Positions 48,201-58,245 of a DNA stretch of 64,000 bases are shown one piece after another. The stretch is from Dioszegia crocea. Taxonomy: Eukaryota; Basidiomycota; Tremellomycetes; Tremellales; Bulleribasidiaceae. Made by a program: the position numbers and the translations under genes. Numbering within the stretch: the stretch's first letter is position 1; the number at the start of each line of letters is the position of its first letter. The stretch is from assembly GCA_001600615.1 (NCBI GenBank), contig BCKK01000009.1:496156-560155 (forward strand), written 5' to 3'. The notes beneath the pieces were generated by a model. The model was not told the DNA's origin and did no database searches. It saw only the letters and a program-made list of their open reading frames with translations.

Positions 48201-48414
48201 CCCTAGACCGCCGACTACCCAAGACGCTCCAGCTCCGTCGAGTATGATGGAAGAAGGAACCCGTCATTCGTTAGCGGATCTTAGTTTGGCCGAGGGGCAG
48301 GGGCGGGCGGGCGGCGGGACTAAACCTAAACCTGCGTTGCAGAGTGAACGAGAATTGCTGGAGGCTGCGATGGGAGGGGATACGAGGGCATGGGACCCAC
48401 TCGGAGCTGCTTGA
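45288..48414 (+). CDS. YMR1: Myotubularin-family PI3P phosphatase (Ymr1-like)
   Basis: Lipid phosphatase that removes the 3-phosphate of PI3P and controls endosome and vacuole traffic. It begins MDNIRIAKVDNVTLDRLVPP at 45288, entering a PH-GRAM domain (TGTLHLTPHHLIFHA). Then come AWRFTDINKDYGFSPTYP, RGRIPALTYLHWANQ-like sequence and QPMVGLKNARSAQDERLV, the N-terminal half of the catalytic domain. The active site is VHCSDGWDRTAQ near 46640-46675, matching CxxDGWDR of active myotubularins. CQFGTFLFNNERER closes the domain. The last 330 residues are Ser/Gly/Pro-rich, with WGWTQFSSGAY and NPWGDN, and are poorly conserved. The upstream CAP gene is divergent, 247 bp between starts. Confidence 0.93.
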
Positions 48415-48530
48415 TGTATCTCCTGATGACGGTATCGAAGCGCACAAACGCTTAAGAATCAATGAGTGGATCTTGTGGGAAAATTGACACTCGCCCCAAA
48501 ATATCGCGCATCTCTGCATTCTATTGGTCC

Positions 48531-49553
48531 TCACTCTGACTTCTTCGCCCCGCTGATCGCTGCTCCCGCTGGTGCCTTTGTCGATGCAGGACCGCCGGAT
48601 GTGTGCATCCACTTAACGAGACTCTGCGTGATTGCCGCAAAGACGCCCATCCAAACCACTGACGGGACTTTGCCCATGAATCCGGAAACGTTCGTCGAAG
48701 CATTGAGGTAGAAATCAACAATGTAGGCACTGTGGTTCAGCATTCAGGCCATAAGGCTGATTTCACATTAACTCACCGATCACCGCCTGGACCATATCGG
48801 CTTTCCCAAACTGGCAGATTTTTCCATGATCCGGATTCCAGAGTCTCAAATAAGAATTCACCGCCCGCACCTGCGACCCCCTTGGGCGCCCAGCGAACCG
48901 AGCGGCCTTGATCAGTGACGAATGCGATGATTGGTGATCTCGCTGGTCAGCCCAGATATATCCACGATGGAGAAGACTTACCTGAACACCAGCCATCTCG
49001 TGCAAATCTCCACTTCCTTCATATAGTCAATCCTTGCGAAATGGATACCCTTCATCCCACCCTTCTTAGCTCTGTGCTCCTTAGTTAAACGAGTGGCATT
49101 CTTGTGCGTATCAAGAAAGCGGAAATCGACATGATCTCTTGGAGGCCCGGATCTGAGGAACTCAGCTCGATCTCTTGCGCTGCAGACTCACATATGTATG
49201 ACCCAAACGTCCTCTTTCGGACTTTCTGACAATATACTACAATTCTCCATGGTGAGCCTCTCCACTCCGTCTGCTGCGTCGCGCTCGTCTCGGAGCTTTA
49301 CATCTTCCAATGGCGCCTTTCCCAGGATTGCAGCGTCGAAGATACGCTTGCCAGAGGCGAAGAGGCGTGAAGGGATACCTGGTGTGGGCGTAGCGATCAC
49401 TTCTGGGGCTCCTGAGGCCGCAAAGGGCAGCTGAACCTGAGCTTGGTGATGGCTGATACCGTCAGAAAGCGGAAACGCGGTGGGGTCCAGAGGGGAGGCT
49501 TACCCTTGCGCCGCGGCGAGGGAAAGAAGGAATGGGAGAAAGATCAGGCGCAT
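48531..49553 (-). CDS. ER membrane protein with signal peptide, thioredoxin-like lumenal domain and KKXX tail
   Basis: The start MRLIFLPFLLSLAAAQG at 49553 is a signal peptide. An intron ending at gtatcag keeps the frame into HHQAQVQLPFAASG. The lumenal part reads KEDVWVIHI, KGIHFARIDYMKEVEICTRW, LVFRSPIIAFVTDQGRSVRW and LPVWESRYGPGG, which follows the strand-helix order of a thioredoxin fold but has no CxxC pair. SVVWMGVFAAITQSLVKW is a likely membrane helix. The short cytosolic tail ends KKSE, a dilysine ER-retrieval signal of the KKXX type. Five introns are required; two were chosen because only they keep the frame. No enzyme function is claimed. I could not place it in a named family. Confidence 0.7.
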
Positions 49554-50053
49554 CGCTGGCAGCCTAAGGTGGGTTCAGTAGCTCGACGTTGGACAGGGTC
49601 TAGGCTAGTTACTGAAGGTGATAGGGATGTAAGGTGTGAGATGGATCCCAGCAGCATGTGGACCAAAAGGTGGAGGTCTATTTTGGTGGCGGCACGTGAC
49701 TTGACAGCGGTCCAACCAAAACGCTCCCATCAATCCACCTCTTACCATACCACTCATTCTCACGTTGAGATTAAGACGCTGGATTACTTACGCGCTATGT
49801 GTTTGCGATAGGCAGATTCTTGGATCGACGCCGGTATCTGAGCCTCGAGCTCTGCGCTGAAAAAGCCGAACGCGATTGCGAAATCGATCGATTCGGGACG
49901 CTCCTTTCTGCTCCGTGATAATACGCGAGCTACGGTGTGAATCCTGCTTGTGAGATTGGTGAGGCTTGGCTTTCCTACTAGCTCGGCAATTCAGCTGACA
50001 GCCAGTGTATATAATCAGCACTACACGCGGGCAGTGTGTAAAAAGCGGAGAAA
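49554..50053. promoter_or_regulatory. Divergent intergenic region of the ER protein and EST1-like genes
   Basis: 500 bp between two divergent starts. It should contain both promoters. ORFs on either strand have no domain and overlap the flanking genes out of frame. No clear TATA box. Confidence 0.4.
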
Positions 50054-53051
50054 ATGTACTCGGCGCAATCCCGTGAACCTATCTCGGCAAGAGGTGTAAG
50101 CAATGAGCGGGCACCTGGAGGTCGGGCTCCAAGGAGTGGACGTGGAGGTAGGAATGGTGCTGGCCAACGCTCCAGGGATGTGGGAGACTCGGCTGCAGCG
50201 CAATCTGGTGCCGAGAGGTCGAGGAGGAATTCGGGAAATGGGCATCGGGTCAAGACGGCCGCAGACCTGGACCGGTAGGTCATTCCTTGTAAAGTGTAAC
50301 CTGATGCTAATCGCTCAGTGATGCGCGAGTAGGCTTCGATGCCATGCGCGATCTGCTCAAGACACAACCGCCCTGGTCCCGCGACGTAGAGCTCTATCGG
50401 CAAAAGTACGTCCCACTGCTTAGTCCTACTGACAATAGGACTCGGAACTACCATCAGACTCTGCTGTTCAATCACCCTCTTCACCCGCTCGCGCAAAGTC
50501 TCGACCCTATGTGGGTACGCACATCCTACAGCCTCATTGCTTCGTTCCGGGACAACATCGCACGAGCGGAGGCTGCCCTCACTGCCAGCGCGGGTGGAGC
50601 AGGCAAACGCGCGCCTAGAAATTCGCCAGCAGAGCAGGATTTGCGCAAAATCCTCACGCGGTTCCGGCAAGTGCTGGCTAGTGAAGAGGGATTTTATCGC
50701 CAATTGGTGATTAGGCTTGTGAGGCATTTCGGGATGGAAGAGACGTGTGGGGGAATTTTAGGTGGTGTGGGATTATCTATGACCGGTGTACAGGAAGACG
50801 GGGAATCGCAGAATGACACGGGCGCATCGTTGAGCAATGAAGAGAAGAAAGACAAGGTTGGATTGGTGTACAAGGCGATGATTTGCCTTGGGGATATCGA
50901 GAGGTACAAGGAGCAATACTCGGACGGGTATAGGCGAGAGAAGGTTAGCGGGACGCGACCGGGCAAGGCCGATGAGGTAGAAGAGAGGTTTGGGAAGGCT
51001 AGAGCGTACTATGACGTCGCGAGAGCACTCGTTCCGGAGGATGGTGAGTTTCTGTATAGCCACGCTGACTCGTAGGATCTGCCTATAATCAACTTGCGGT
51101 GATCTCGACGTATCTCAATGACGACTACAGTATGATTTACAATTATTTCCGCGCCTTGGCCATCAAGGTGCCGTTCAAGAACATTGCGGAGATCTTGGAT
51201 AGGTGTTTGAAGAAGGCATTTGAGAAGCGGTCAGCGGCGGAGACGGATGAGATGGGGTTGGATGAGTGGAAGAAGGAAGTAGGGGTGTTGGTGGCTGTGT
51301 TATATCGACAGAATGGGTGAGTCTCATGTTTAGCCATTGCTAATAATCAGCTTCTCCAATCTCCCTTCGCTTAAAGCAACTATCCTACCTGGCCTATCCA
51401 CACTTCTGCTTTCCCGTCACTTGCCGTCGGAATCTATCGTCCGTCTCACGGTCATTGCGATCGGTCTCCACTGGCACACCCGCTCTGTCGCTTCACTAGC
51501 CCCACTCTCTGCCGAGCCCTCTAATCGCACTCAACAAGCCGAAGAGTCTTCCCTCGACTTCCTCCTCTGCGTATTTATCGTCCTCCTCACCATCTCCGCA
51601 TCCGAGATCGAAGACGTCATGCGAGGTCCGGGCTGGTCAAATCCATCAGAATCGGCAATCGAGGATGAGGATGAGCGGGGTTCCGGGCTACACACTTCAA
51701 TCTCAGCTGTCCTTAGACGGATTCTTCCCTCTTTGCGGCTGATAAGCAAATGGGTCAAATTGCACCTCGACTACATGTCACGGTTCCCCATCAACGCCGT
51801 CCCGGCCACACCGCTCGATACCTCCCTCCCGACGTTCTGGTCGGCGTACTATAGGCTGATTGAAGCACTGGCTAGGGCATTCCCATTGGGTATGCTGCCG
51901 TCCCTTGAAGCGGGTCTGGAGGAGGATGAGGACATGCGCGGGTTCTTGCCGATCTCAAGGGGGCTGTTGAGGAGTAAAGGACAATTGGGTGAAGGGGAAC
52001 AGGTTCACCCGAACGAAGAGCAGTTGATGCGTATCGCGGATCTGCAAGTGGACGCGACGTTGATTCTTCAGGCTCAGGTGAGCTATTGGCTTCGACATTT
52101 AGCTTTGGGGTCTAGCTGATGATTTAGACTTCGGGGCAGACTCACATTCCCGAACCCGAATCTGAAATGGTGTACTCCAACTACATCGATACGGATGTGA
52201 AGGAAGATGATCACGCGTCAGTCAGTACCGAAGACGACCCGGTGACTATGGCAATGAGGGCGTCGCTCGGCGGGACAAGTTCAACGGAGGGCGAGGACGA
52301 ACCAGAGCAGTTGCAATGGAATGGGTGAGTACCCCATATGTCCAGCTCTAACGACAGGTACACACCCCAAACCTCACACACACCTTCTGCAAAACCGACC
52401 GCCTTTGACCTACTTCAAAACCTGGCCCTTGACGCATCGCCTGCTTACACGCCCATTGCACAGCGCAGCTCGGCCACTCAACGCGCTCTTCCATCCCCTC
52501 TCGCACCCCCTCTGCCACCTTCCGGCTCCGGTTCCGGCTCGCCGGGTCTCTTATTTGGCGGAGAGGGCATATGGAGTATGACGAGGGAAGAATCCAACTC
52601 TCAAAAGGGTCTCAAGCGGGACGGAGGCGAAGGGCTTAGCAGGCCGATATCGGAGAAACCTAAAGTGCGGACGATTGAAGAAGGCGTCAAGGCCATTTGG
52701 GACAATGGGCCCGCGCCTGGTGGACTTGTGCAGGATAGGCGGACATCGGCTGGTACGGCTCAGCCACCTATGGATGCTGCGCAGCTATTTGCGGGTATTT
52801 CGGGTCTGGGTCCGGCTGGGGGTTTCAATCCGGGATCGGGGTCAGGGATGTCGGGATCGATCTGGGATGAGCAGGTCGGTAGTGCTGCTGGGCCGGCAGC
52901 GTATCATGGTGGGGCGATTGGGAGGCTGGGCGGCGCTATGACGGGTTCTCAAGGTCAGGGGAATGGATGGGGCCAAGGGTCACCTTGGGGAGGAATGGGA
53001 GGAAGTCAGCAGGCCCAGGGAGGGTATGGGGGATATCCCACTTGGGGATGA
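50054..53051 (+). CDS. EST1: EST1/SMG5-7 family protein (14-3-3-like TPR)
   Basis: Family members act in nonsense-mediated decay (Smg7/Ebs1) or telomerase recruitment (Est1). The start MYSAQSREPISARG at 50054 leads a basic disordered region, then FDAMRDLLKTQPPWSRDVEL and YRQKYVPLLSP. The 14-3-3-like helical domain follows: LDPMWVRTSYSLIASFRDNI, YKAMICLGDIERYKEQYS, ARAYYDVARALVPEDG then SAYNQLAVISTYLNDDYSMI and YNYFRALAIKVPFKNI, the hallmark Y-YxR(S/A)L segment. A helical hairpin domain comes next (SISAVLRRILPSLRLISKW). The last 240 residues are disordered and Gly/Ser-rich, ending GGYPTWG. No PIN domain is seen, so it is Est1/Smg7-like rather than Smg6. Which of the two roles it fills cannot be told from sequence. 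Confidence 0.85.
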
Positions 53052-53710
53052 GGGAGAATGGCCGCGTGCTGAGGCGTCACATACCGAGAATCGAGACGCG
53101 GGGGCGACTTCTTGGGAATGTACGGCAGAGACACTGAGAGTCAGGGATGTGGATGGTCAACCGGCTAGTACAATCGAGGGGCCCGGCGAGGCGAGATCTA
53201 GGATTTATCGATCAATACCACCATCAGCCATCCCGAAATCGAAACCTCTCGATCCTATCCAATCGAAAATCCACTAAACCTTCATCACACACTCTCCTTG
53301 CACCTACCATAATACCCGCGTATCAGACAGAATCAGCTCGACCTCAGGCTTCCGTCAGATATCTCGACTCAAGCAGAATGTCCGGGAGCGTAGGAGAAGC
53401 ATGCTTGCATGCAGTCAAAAATGGGACTCGTGTACAGTGTGCTGATTTGCCCATGTGCCGTCTGGTGTAGGCTGATATATGCTGGACCGACTGACGTCCG
53501 ACAGGTCGACTGTCTCGCAGGCATAGGACTGTTGTCAGTAGACGCTCAGCGGCCTTTGTCTCATCTGACTGGGGAACAGGACACGTCTATGCTCCCTCAA
53601 ATCTTGAACTCGATCTGCGACGTCGCTCTATGCTGATGTTCAGATATACATGCGGGAACTGATACATATATACACAAAGATGAGGGTACGTATGGGCTGG
53701 AGCTCCGCCA
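53052..53710. other. Gene-free convergent region
   Basis: About 660 bp between the ends of the EST1-like gene and the small reverse-strand gene. Short ORFs (for example 53409-53636) have no domain. Likely two 3' untranslated regions. Confidence 0.45.
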
Positions 53711-54091
53711 TTAGTCCACGAACTTCAACGTGTAGGCGTCCTTCGCGATCTTGGAACCGGGCTGGGTACCCGCAGACCGGCACAGATCTTTCGCTGCACG
53801 GCCGAGCGTCTCGATGATCCCTGTCGAATCGCCAAGAAGGGAGACGACTGTAACATCTTCCAACTTTCGTCGGTCGGCAGCGTGCTCCATGAGTGCCTCC
53901 CTCAGCTCATCCCCAGTCCAGTCCGCACCCAACCAATAAACCGAAACATGTCTGTCAAGATAGGGTGACACCAGAATTGTCGCCAATGCCGAGCTGGTCT
54001 TTTCGGGGAGCAGGAACACCACGCTCTCGGTACGCTGGGTAGTGTGAGTACTGTCTTTGGACGACTGCGTGGGGATTGTTGTCGGACACAT
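53711..54091 (-). CDS. Orphan 126-residue protein, weakly caspase-p20-like
   Basis: A single-exon ORF from a true ATG (MCPTTIPTQSSKDS) to TAG/TGA at 53711. I know no family for it. The order ESVVFLLPEK, a helix, SVYWLGADWTGDELREALME, HAADRRKLEDVTVVSLLGD resembles the first half of the caspase-like genes at 32-36 kb: SVLLFVGPGG, RYTIKGNG, EEMILEGFTEHA, ENITVIVSSHA. The catalytic His position is occupied by Leu-Gly-Asp, and no Cys half follows. It could therefore be a decayed or regulatory relative, or an unrelated alpha/beta protein. It has no signal peptide or membrane segment. A gene-free stretch of 1.7 kb lies upstream. Confidence 0.55.
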   Translation of the reverse strand: MCPTTIPTQSSKDSTHTTQRTESVVFLLPEKTSSALATILVSPYLDRHVSVYWLGADWTGDELREALMEHAADRRKLEDVTVVSLLGDSTGIIETLGRAAKDLCRSAGTQPGSKIAKDAYTLKFVD

Positions 54092-55778
54092 GTTGCTGAG
54101 AGAGAGAGGGTGAGTTTGGATGGTTGGTACTGAGGGTATTGGTGAAGATATGGTGATTTGGAAGCTATATGTTTATCAGCAACGCCTGAGCCCTGAGGTG
54201 TCGGAATGGGAATTCTGAGGAGGATTATCCGTGTGGTATACCTTTGTCCGGAGGATAAAATACACACACTGTCACCCTGCGCGTACTCGAGGGACCCAAT
54301 GGAGGTATGGGAACTGAAGATGGCGGTACGGCCGGGAGGAAGGCTTAAAGACAGCAAATCATGAAGACCGAAGCCGCATGCGCGGGACTTAAGCTTGCAA
54401 ATATGGGTGAAGCACTAGTGGCAAGGCAAATTGCGGAGCAGGTGGAAGGGATGAGCAAGCAGGGTGGGTGAGGATCGATATGGGAGAGCACGGCTTACCT
54501 GTTGAAGTTGAGTCAAATTTGGCTGTGTTGAGCCTATCAAATTGCGAGTGTGAGAGTGGATGGAAGAGTCGAGAGGGGAGAGGGAGAAATCGGCCCAGCT
54601 CAAGTAGGGCAGAGTCAGCAGGACAGACAGGTGCTCAAACGCGTTGAAGACCTCATTCCTTAGATGTCCTGCCCTGGGGTCGTTGTATGCTATCGCACCG
54701 AAGCCTTAAGGCCAGGGGAGACGTTGTCACGCCGTTCCAACAGACCCCCGAGGACAGATACAAAGGTGCCTTCCTTTCTTTGACGTTTTGACGTGGGACC
54801 AACGGCCCAGTCTCGCCCGTTCAGGAGGCCAAACGCGCTTCAGAACACCCAACCCCGAGGTGTATCCCTTTCTCTTCTGTTGTGCCCCGTTGCTAAGGCG
54901 AGGAGCTCACAGGTCAAGAAGTGTGTCAAAGTCCACACGCGTCTTAAGTCACTGTACCTTACATGAACACTCCCTGTGTTATATGCTGGATGTTGCTGGG
55001 GAATAGCTGTATGATGCCTGTCCGATGATACGAGGAGTTAAGCGCGCGGATCGCCTACGGCCTGATGATAATCGATATCTTCCAACAATTGAGCTTTATC
55101 TTGCGTGAGATTGGCCATCTTGCCTTAGGCGCGTTAGATTCTGATCGGGATACTCACATTGTAGCATGAGGCAAGTACATGGGGCAACCTGTGTGTGCAC
55201 CGGAGTACAAATGAACACCGCTCTAACCTTATCTATGTACCGCGCAGCACCGGGTGGCGACCTTCGATAGTGGCGAAACCTAGAGTATGGTGCCACTCTC
55301 ATGATACGGCCGACGTCAGTTTGCCCGCGCTTACATCAGACAAGCTGACATTGCTATGCTCCATCTCTTGGCACTGCCCCTTCTTCCGCTCCTTGGACCT
55401 TCCAAGCATGCCTCAGCATCATTCCAAGCCTTTTGATTGAGCGAGGAATGCTGACCACATTTAGGTTACGTATTGACACGTCGGCGTTACCGCTTTGGGC
55501 TTAGCGCGAATAGATAAAGTTCTCCTCGGCACCGACGGCTCGCCTCGGACCTTGGCGGCAAGGCAAGGAAGGATCGAGCATCGCCACTTGCATGACATCG
55601 ATAACAACCATCAGCTGACTCTTGCTTCCATACCTTCATCGCATTCCTATCATCTACACAGCTTTGTCCTCTCTATAAGTACAGGTCATACTCTGTACCC
55701 TTCGAATTCGCCACAAAGCAAGCATCCCTCTTCAACCTTTATCTAATCACTCAACCCTCAATAACAACAAACAATACG
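54092..55778. promoter_or_regulatory. 1.7-kb gene-free divergent region upstream of the stomatin-like gene
   Basis: The longest gene-free stretch here. It serves as 5' flank for both the small reverse-strand gene and the stomatin-like gene. ORFs (54788-55006, 55195-55440, 55495-55746) have no domain. A TATA-like site lies near the right end, and the last 100 bp before 55779 are pyrimidine-rich then A-rich, as expected of a leader. Confidence 0.45.
55674..55679 (+). promoter_or_regulatory. TATA-box-like site of the stomatin-like gene
   Basis: Sequence ctctataagta about 100 bp upstream of the ATG at 55779. Position fits a core promoter; no experimental support. Confidence 0.45.
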
Positions 55779-57786
55779 ATGTCCGCCCCTAACTATCAAG
55801 CGTCCAACGATGATACCCTCGCGCCGGGTAAGAACGGCTCTGGCTCTCACGATACCGCTCGTGAGGATGATCTCCATCGATACGTCACGGACGACCAGCC
55901 CCGTCAGAAAAGGATGATCGCGGATGGTCAAGGCGCACCGGCAAGGGCGGCCCGCGGTGCCGCTGCTCCTGACGGTATCATGGTGAGTCGCTATCCTGTA
56001 TGAGATGAGCGACTATCGTACACCCATGGTCATGACGCACTGCTAAAGCTATCGCAGGTCGTGCAGCCGTTGAAGACGAACGAGTGAGTCTCGAGTCAAT
56101 CTTACTTCTCCCCCTCGCTCACCAATCCTTTGCCGTCAATCCTTTGCCGTGGGTTCTGCTGACACTCCAGGATGCAGCCTTCGTACGCCCAGGATCTAGG
56201 CTCCAACACCATTGAGGTAAGCTCTTACTCTGGTCGGTTTGGGTCGCCCATTCGCTCGTCGAACGTTCTCAAGGTCATTTCAGCATCTATGCACCCTTTC
56301 TAACATTCCAGCACGGATTTTACGGCTCCATGATGAATGGTCTTGGGGCCACGATCGGTCTGTTCGGCTCCTTCCCTTGCTGCCCTCTACCCAACCCTAT
56401 GAGATCTGTCAATCAAGGATCTGTCGGTGCGTAGACGTCTACCTCGTCATTCCGGAGGTCGGAGGAGTCGACTGGAGGAATTTGAGGATGCTTTTGGCTG
56501 ATTTTATCAGGATTGGTCAGTCGATTCGGGCAGTTCTACAAGTCTGTTGACCCGGGATTGGTCAACGTGAACGTCTGTACCGAACAGATCAAGATTGTTG
56601 GTGAATTGGGCAGCTGAGCCCGGTCTGGAAGAGACACAAAGCTGATTGGGTCAGATGTCAAAATTCAACTCACGCCCGTCCCCCGACAGACCGTGCAGAC
56701 CAAGGACAACGTCTCGGTCGACGTGGATAGTGTTATCTGCTGGCACGGTAAGCTGCCCCGTCCAGTTCGGCTTTTCGTGGGGTGGAAGGTAGCTGACAGA
56801 TCTATAGTTATCTCGCCCTACCGATCCGCGTACGGTATTAATGACGTTCGGACTGCACTCGTCGAGCGAGCACGTGAGTTATCGTAAATTTCTGATCTGG
56901 AGCAGAACCAAGCTGACACAACCCAGAAACGACTCTTCGTCAAGTCGTCGGTGGTCGTGTTCTCCAGTCCGTTATCTCGGACCGAGAGGGTCTCGCACAG
57001 GAGGTTGCCGAAATTGTCAGTTATTGGTCTATCTATCATGAGCGTAAAGAGATTGAAGCTGATATCTTAGATCGAAGCTACAGCTGAGAAATGGGGTGTT
57101 GCGATTGAATCTATTCTCTTGAAGGACATCAACTTCTCCATCGAACTCCAGCAGAGCTTGTCATCTGCTGCTACGCAGAAACGAATTGGAGAGTCTAAGG
57201 TCATCGCTGCCAGGGCCGAGGTCGACGCTGCTAAGTTGATGAGGCAGGGTGAGCGAAACTTCTCCTTTGTGCGTGGAATAGATTGCTGACCCTGACAGCT
57301 GCCGACGTGAGTATCGGCCCTTCAACACCTGGCTGCACATAGCTACTGCTCCTTTGCTTACGCTGCAGATCCTTGCCTCCCCTGCCGCTATGCAGATCAG
57401 GCAGCTTGATGCGCTCCAGAGTAAGTCTTCAGTCGTCCCGTCATTGCCTAGCTGATCAATTCAGACATGTCCCGATCCGCAGGAGCTAAGGTCATCTTCG
57501 GTGAGTCATCCTTCATGCTTTCCGTTCTATTCTCTTGCCAATAAGCCCCTATCCCAGCGGGCACATCGATCCCGCAACCCCTACTCCCTCCAGCGGCCGT
57601 CTCCCGACCTTCTTTGGACCCCAAACTGACTACGCAGTGCCCATGAATTTGACGAGTGTGGGTGTTGGCTCTGGCGGGCCCGACGTGCTGAGCGGTGGTT
57701 CCGGAAACAACCAGCATCACGATCAGGACGGTCAGAACAACTTGGCGTTGAACGCTGGGATGATCAGTAGCATGTCGCAGCTTTGA
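55779..57786 (+). CDS. Stomatin-like SPFH/Band 7 protein
   Basis: Membrane-associated scaffold of the SPFH family, likely oligomeric at the plasma membrane or an endomembrane. It starts MSAPNYQASNDDTLAPGKNG with a disordered lead. After short exons comes FYGSMMNGLGATIGLFGSFP then CCPLPNP, a hydrophobic hairpin and Cys pair suited to membrane insertion and palmitoylation. SPFH strands follow: VSRFGQFYKSVDPGLVNVNV, IQLTPVPRQTVQTKDNVSVD, VDSVICWHVISPYRSAYGIN. The helical part reads LRQVVGGRVLQSVISDREGL, GVAIESILLKDINFSIELQQ and KVIAARAEVDAAKLMRQAAD. QIRQLDALQNMSRSAGAKVI closes the conserved core, then a Gly/Asn/Gln-rich tail. It has about a dozen short introns and is stomatin-type rather than prohibitin-type. 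Confidence 0.9.
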
Positions 57787-58245
57787 TTGAGAGAATCTGT
57801 GTGTGATGGGTATCCAGGCTCTGATTGAATTGTAATATAATATGATATGGAAGGAAGAGATGTATATAATGCCAGGCTCAGCAGGGTCTCTCGCTTGGAA
57901 CAATCACATAGGAGTAGGCCTAAATAGGCATGCTGCGCAATGTCGTGCCTGGCCGTCCTCTTGTCTCGGCATATGAAACTCAAATCCTTCCTACTCCTTC
58001 AATGATCTTAATGTCGTGCTGGACTCAGTCTTACACTCTAGCATAGGCACTAGAAGAGTAGACTGTCCTTCACACGAAAATCCCTCAGCAGATTTCGGGC
58101 TAGAAATGTCAAAAGGAGGGGGGGGACGGTGTGGCGATGATGAGCCTCGAGGCTTATCTTCCCAAGGATTTCCCACGGCTGAAGCTATTCGCAATACTAT
58201 ATGTATACATCATACCCATCCAATCGAACTCTGGCAGCCACAACC
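57787..58245. other. Gene-free convergent region
   Basis: About 460 bp between the ends of the stomatin-like gene and the SNF2-lobe gene. It contains a run of G near 58119. No gene or RNA recognised. Confidence 0.45.

Noticed and set aside
49978..50727. 249-codon reverse ORF overlapping the EST1-like gene
   Set aside because: The forward strand encodes the conserved 14-3-3-like domain; the reverse frame has no domain.
52963..53277. Forward ORF at the end of the EST1-like gene
   Set aside because: It overlaps the Gly-rich coding tail out of frame and shows only its composition shadow.
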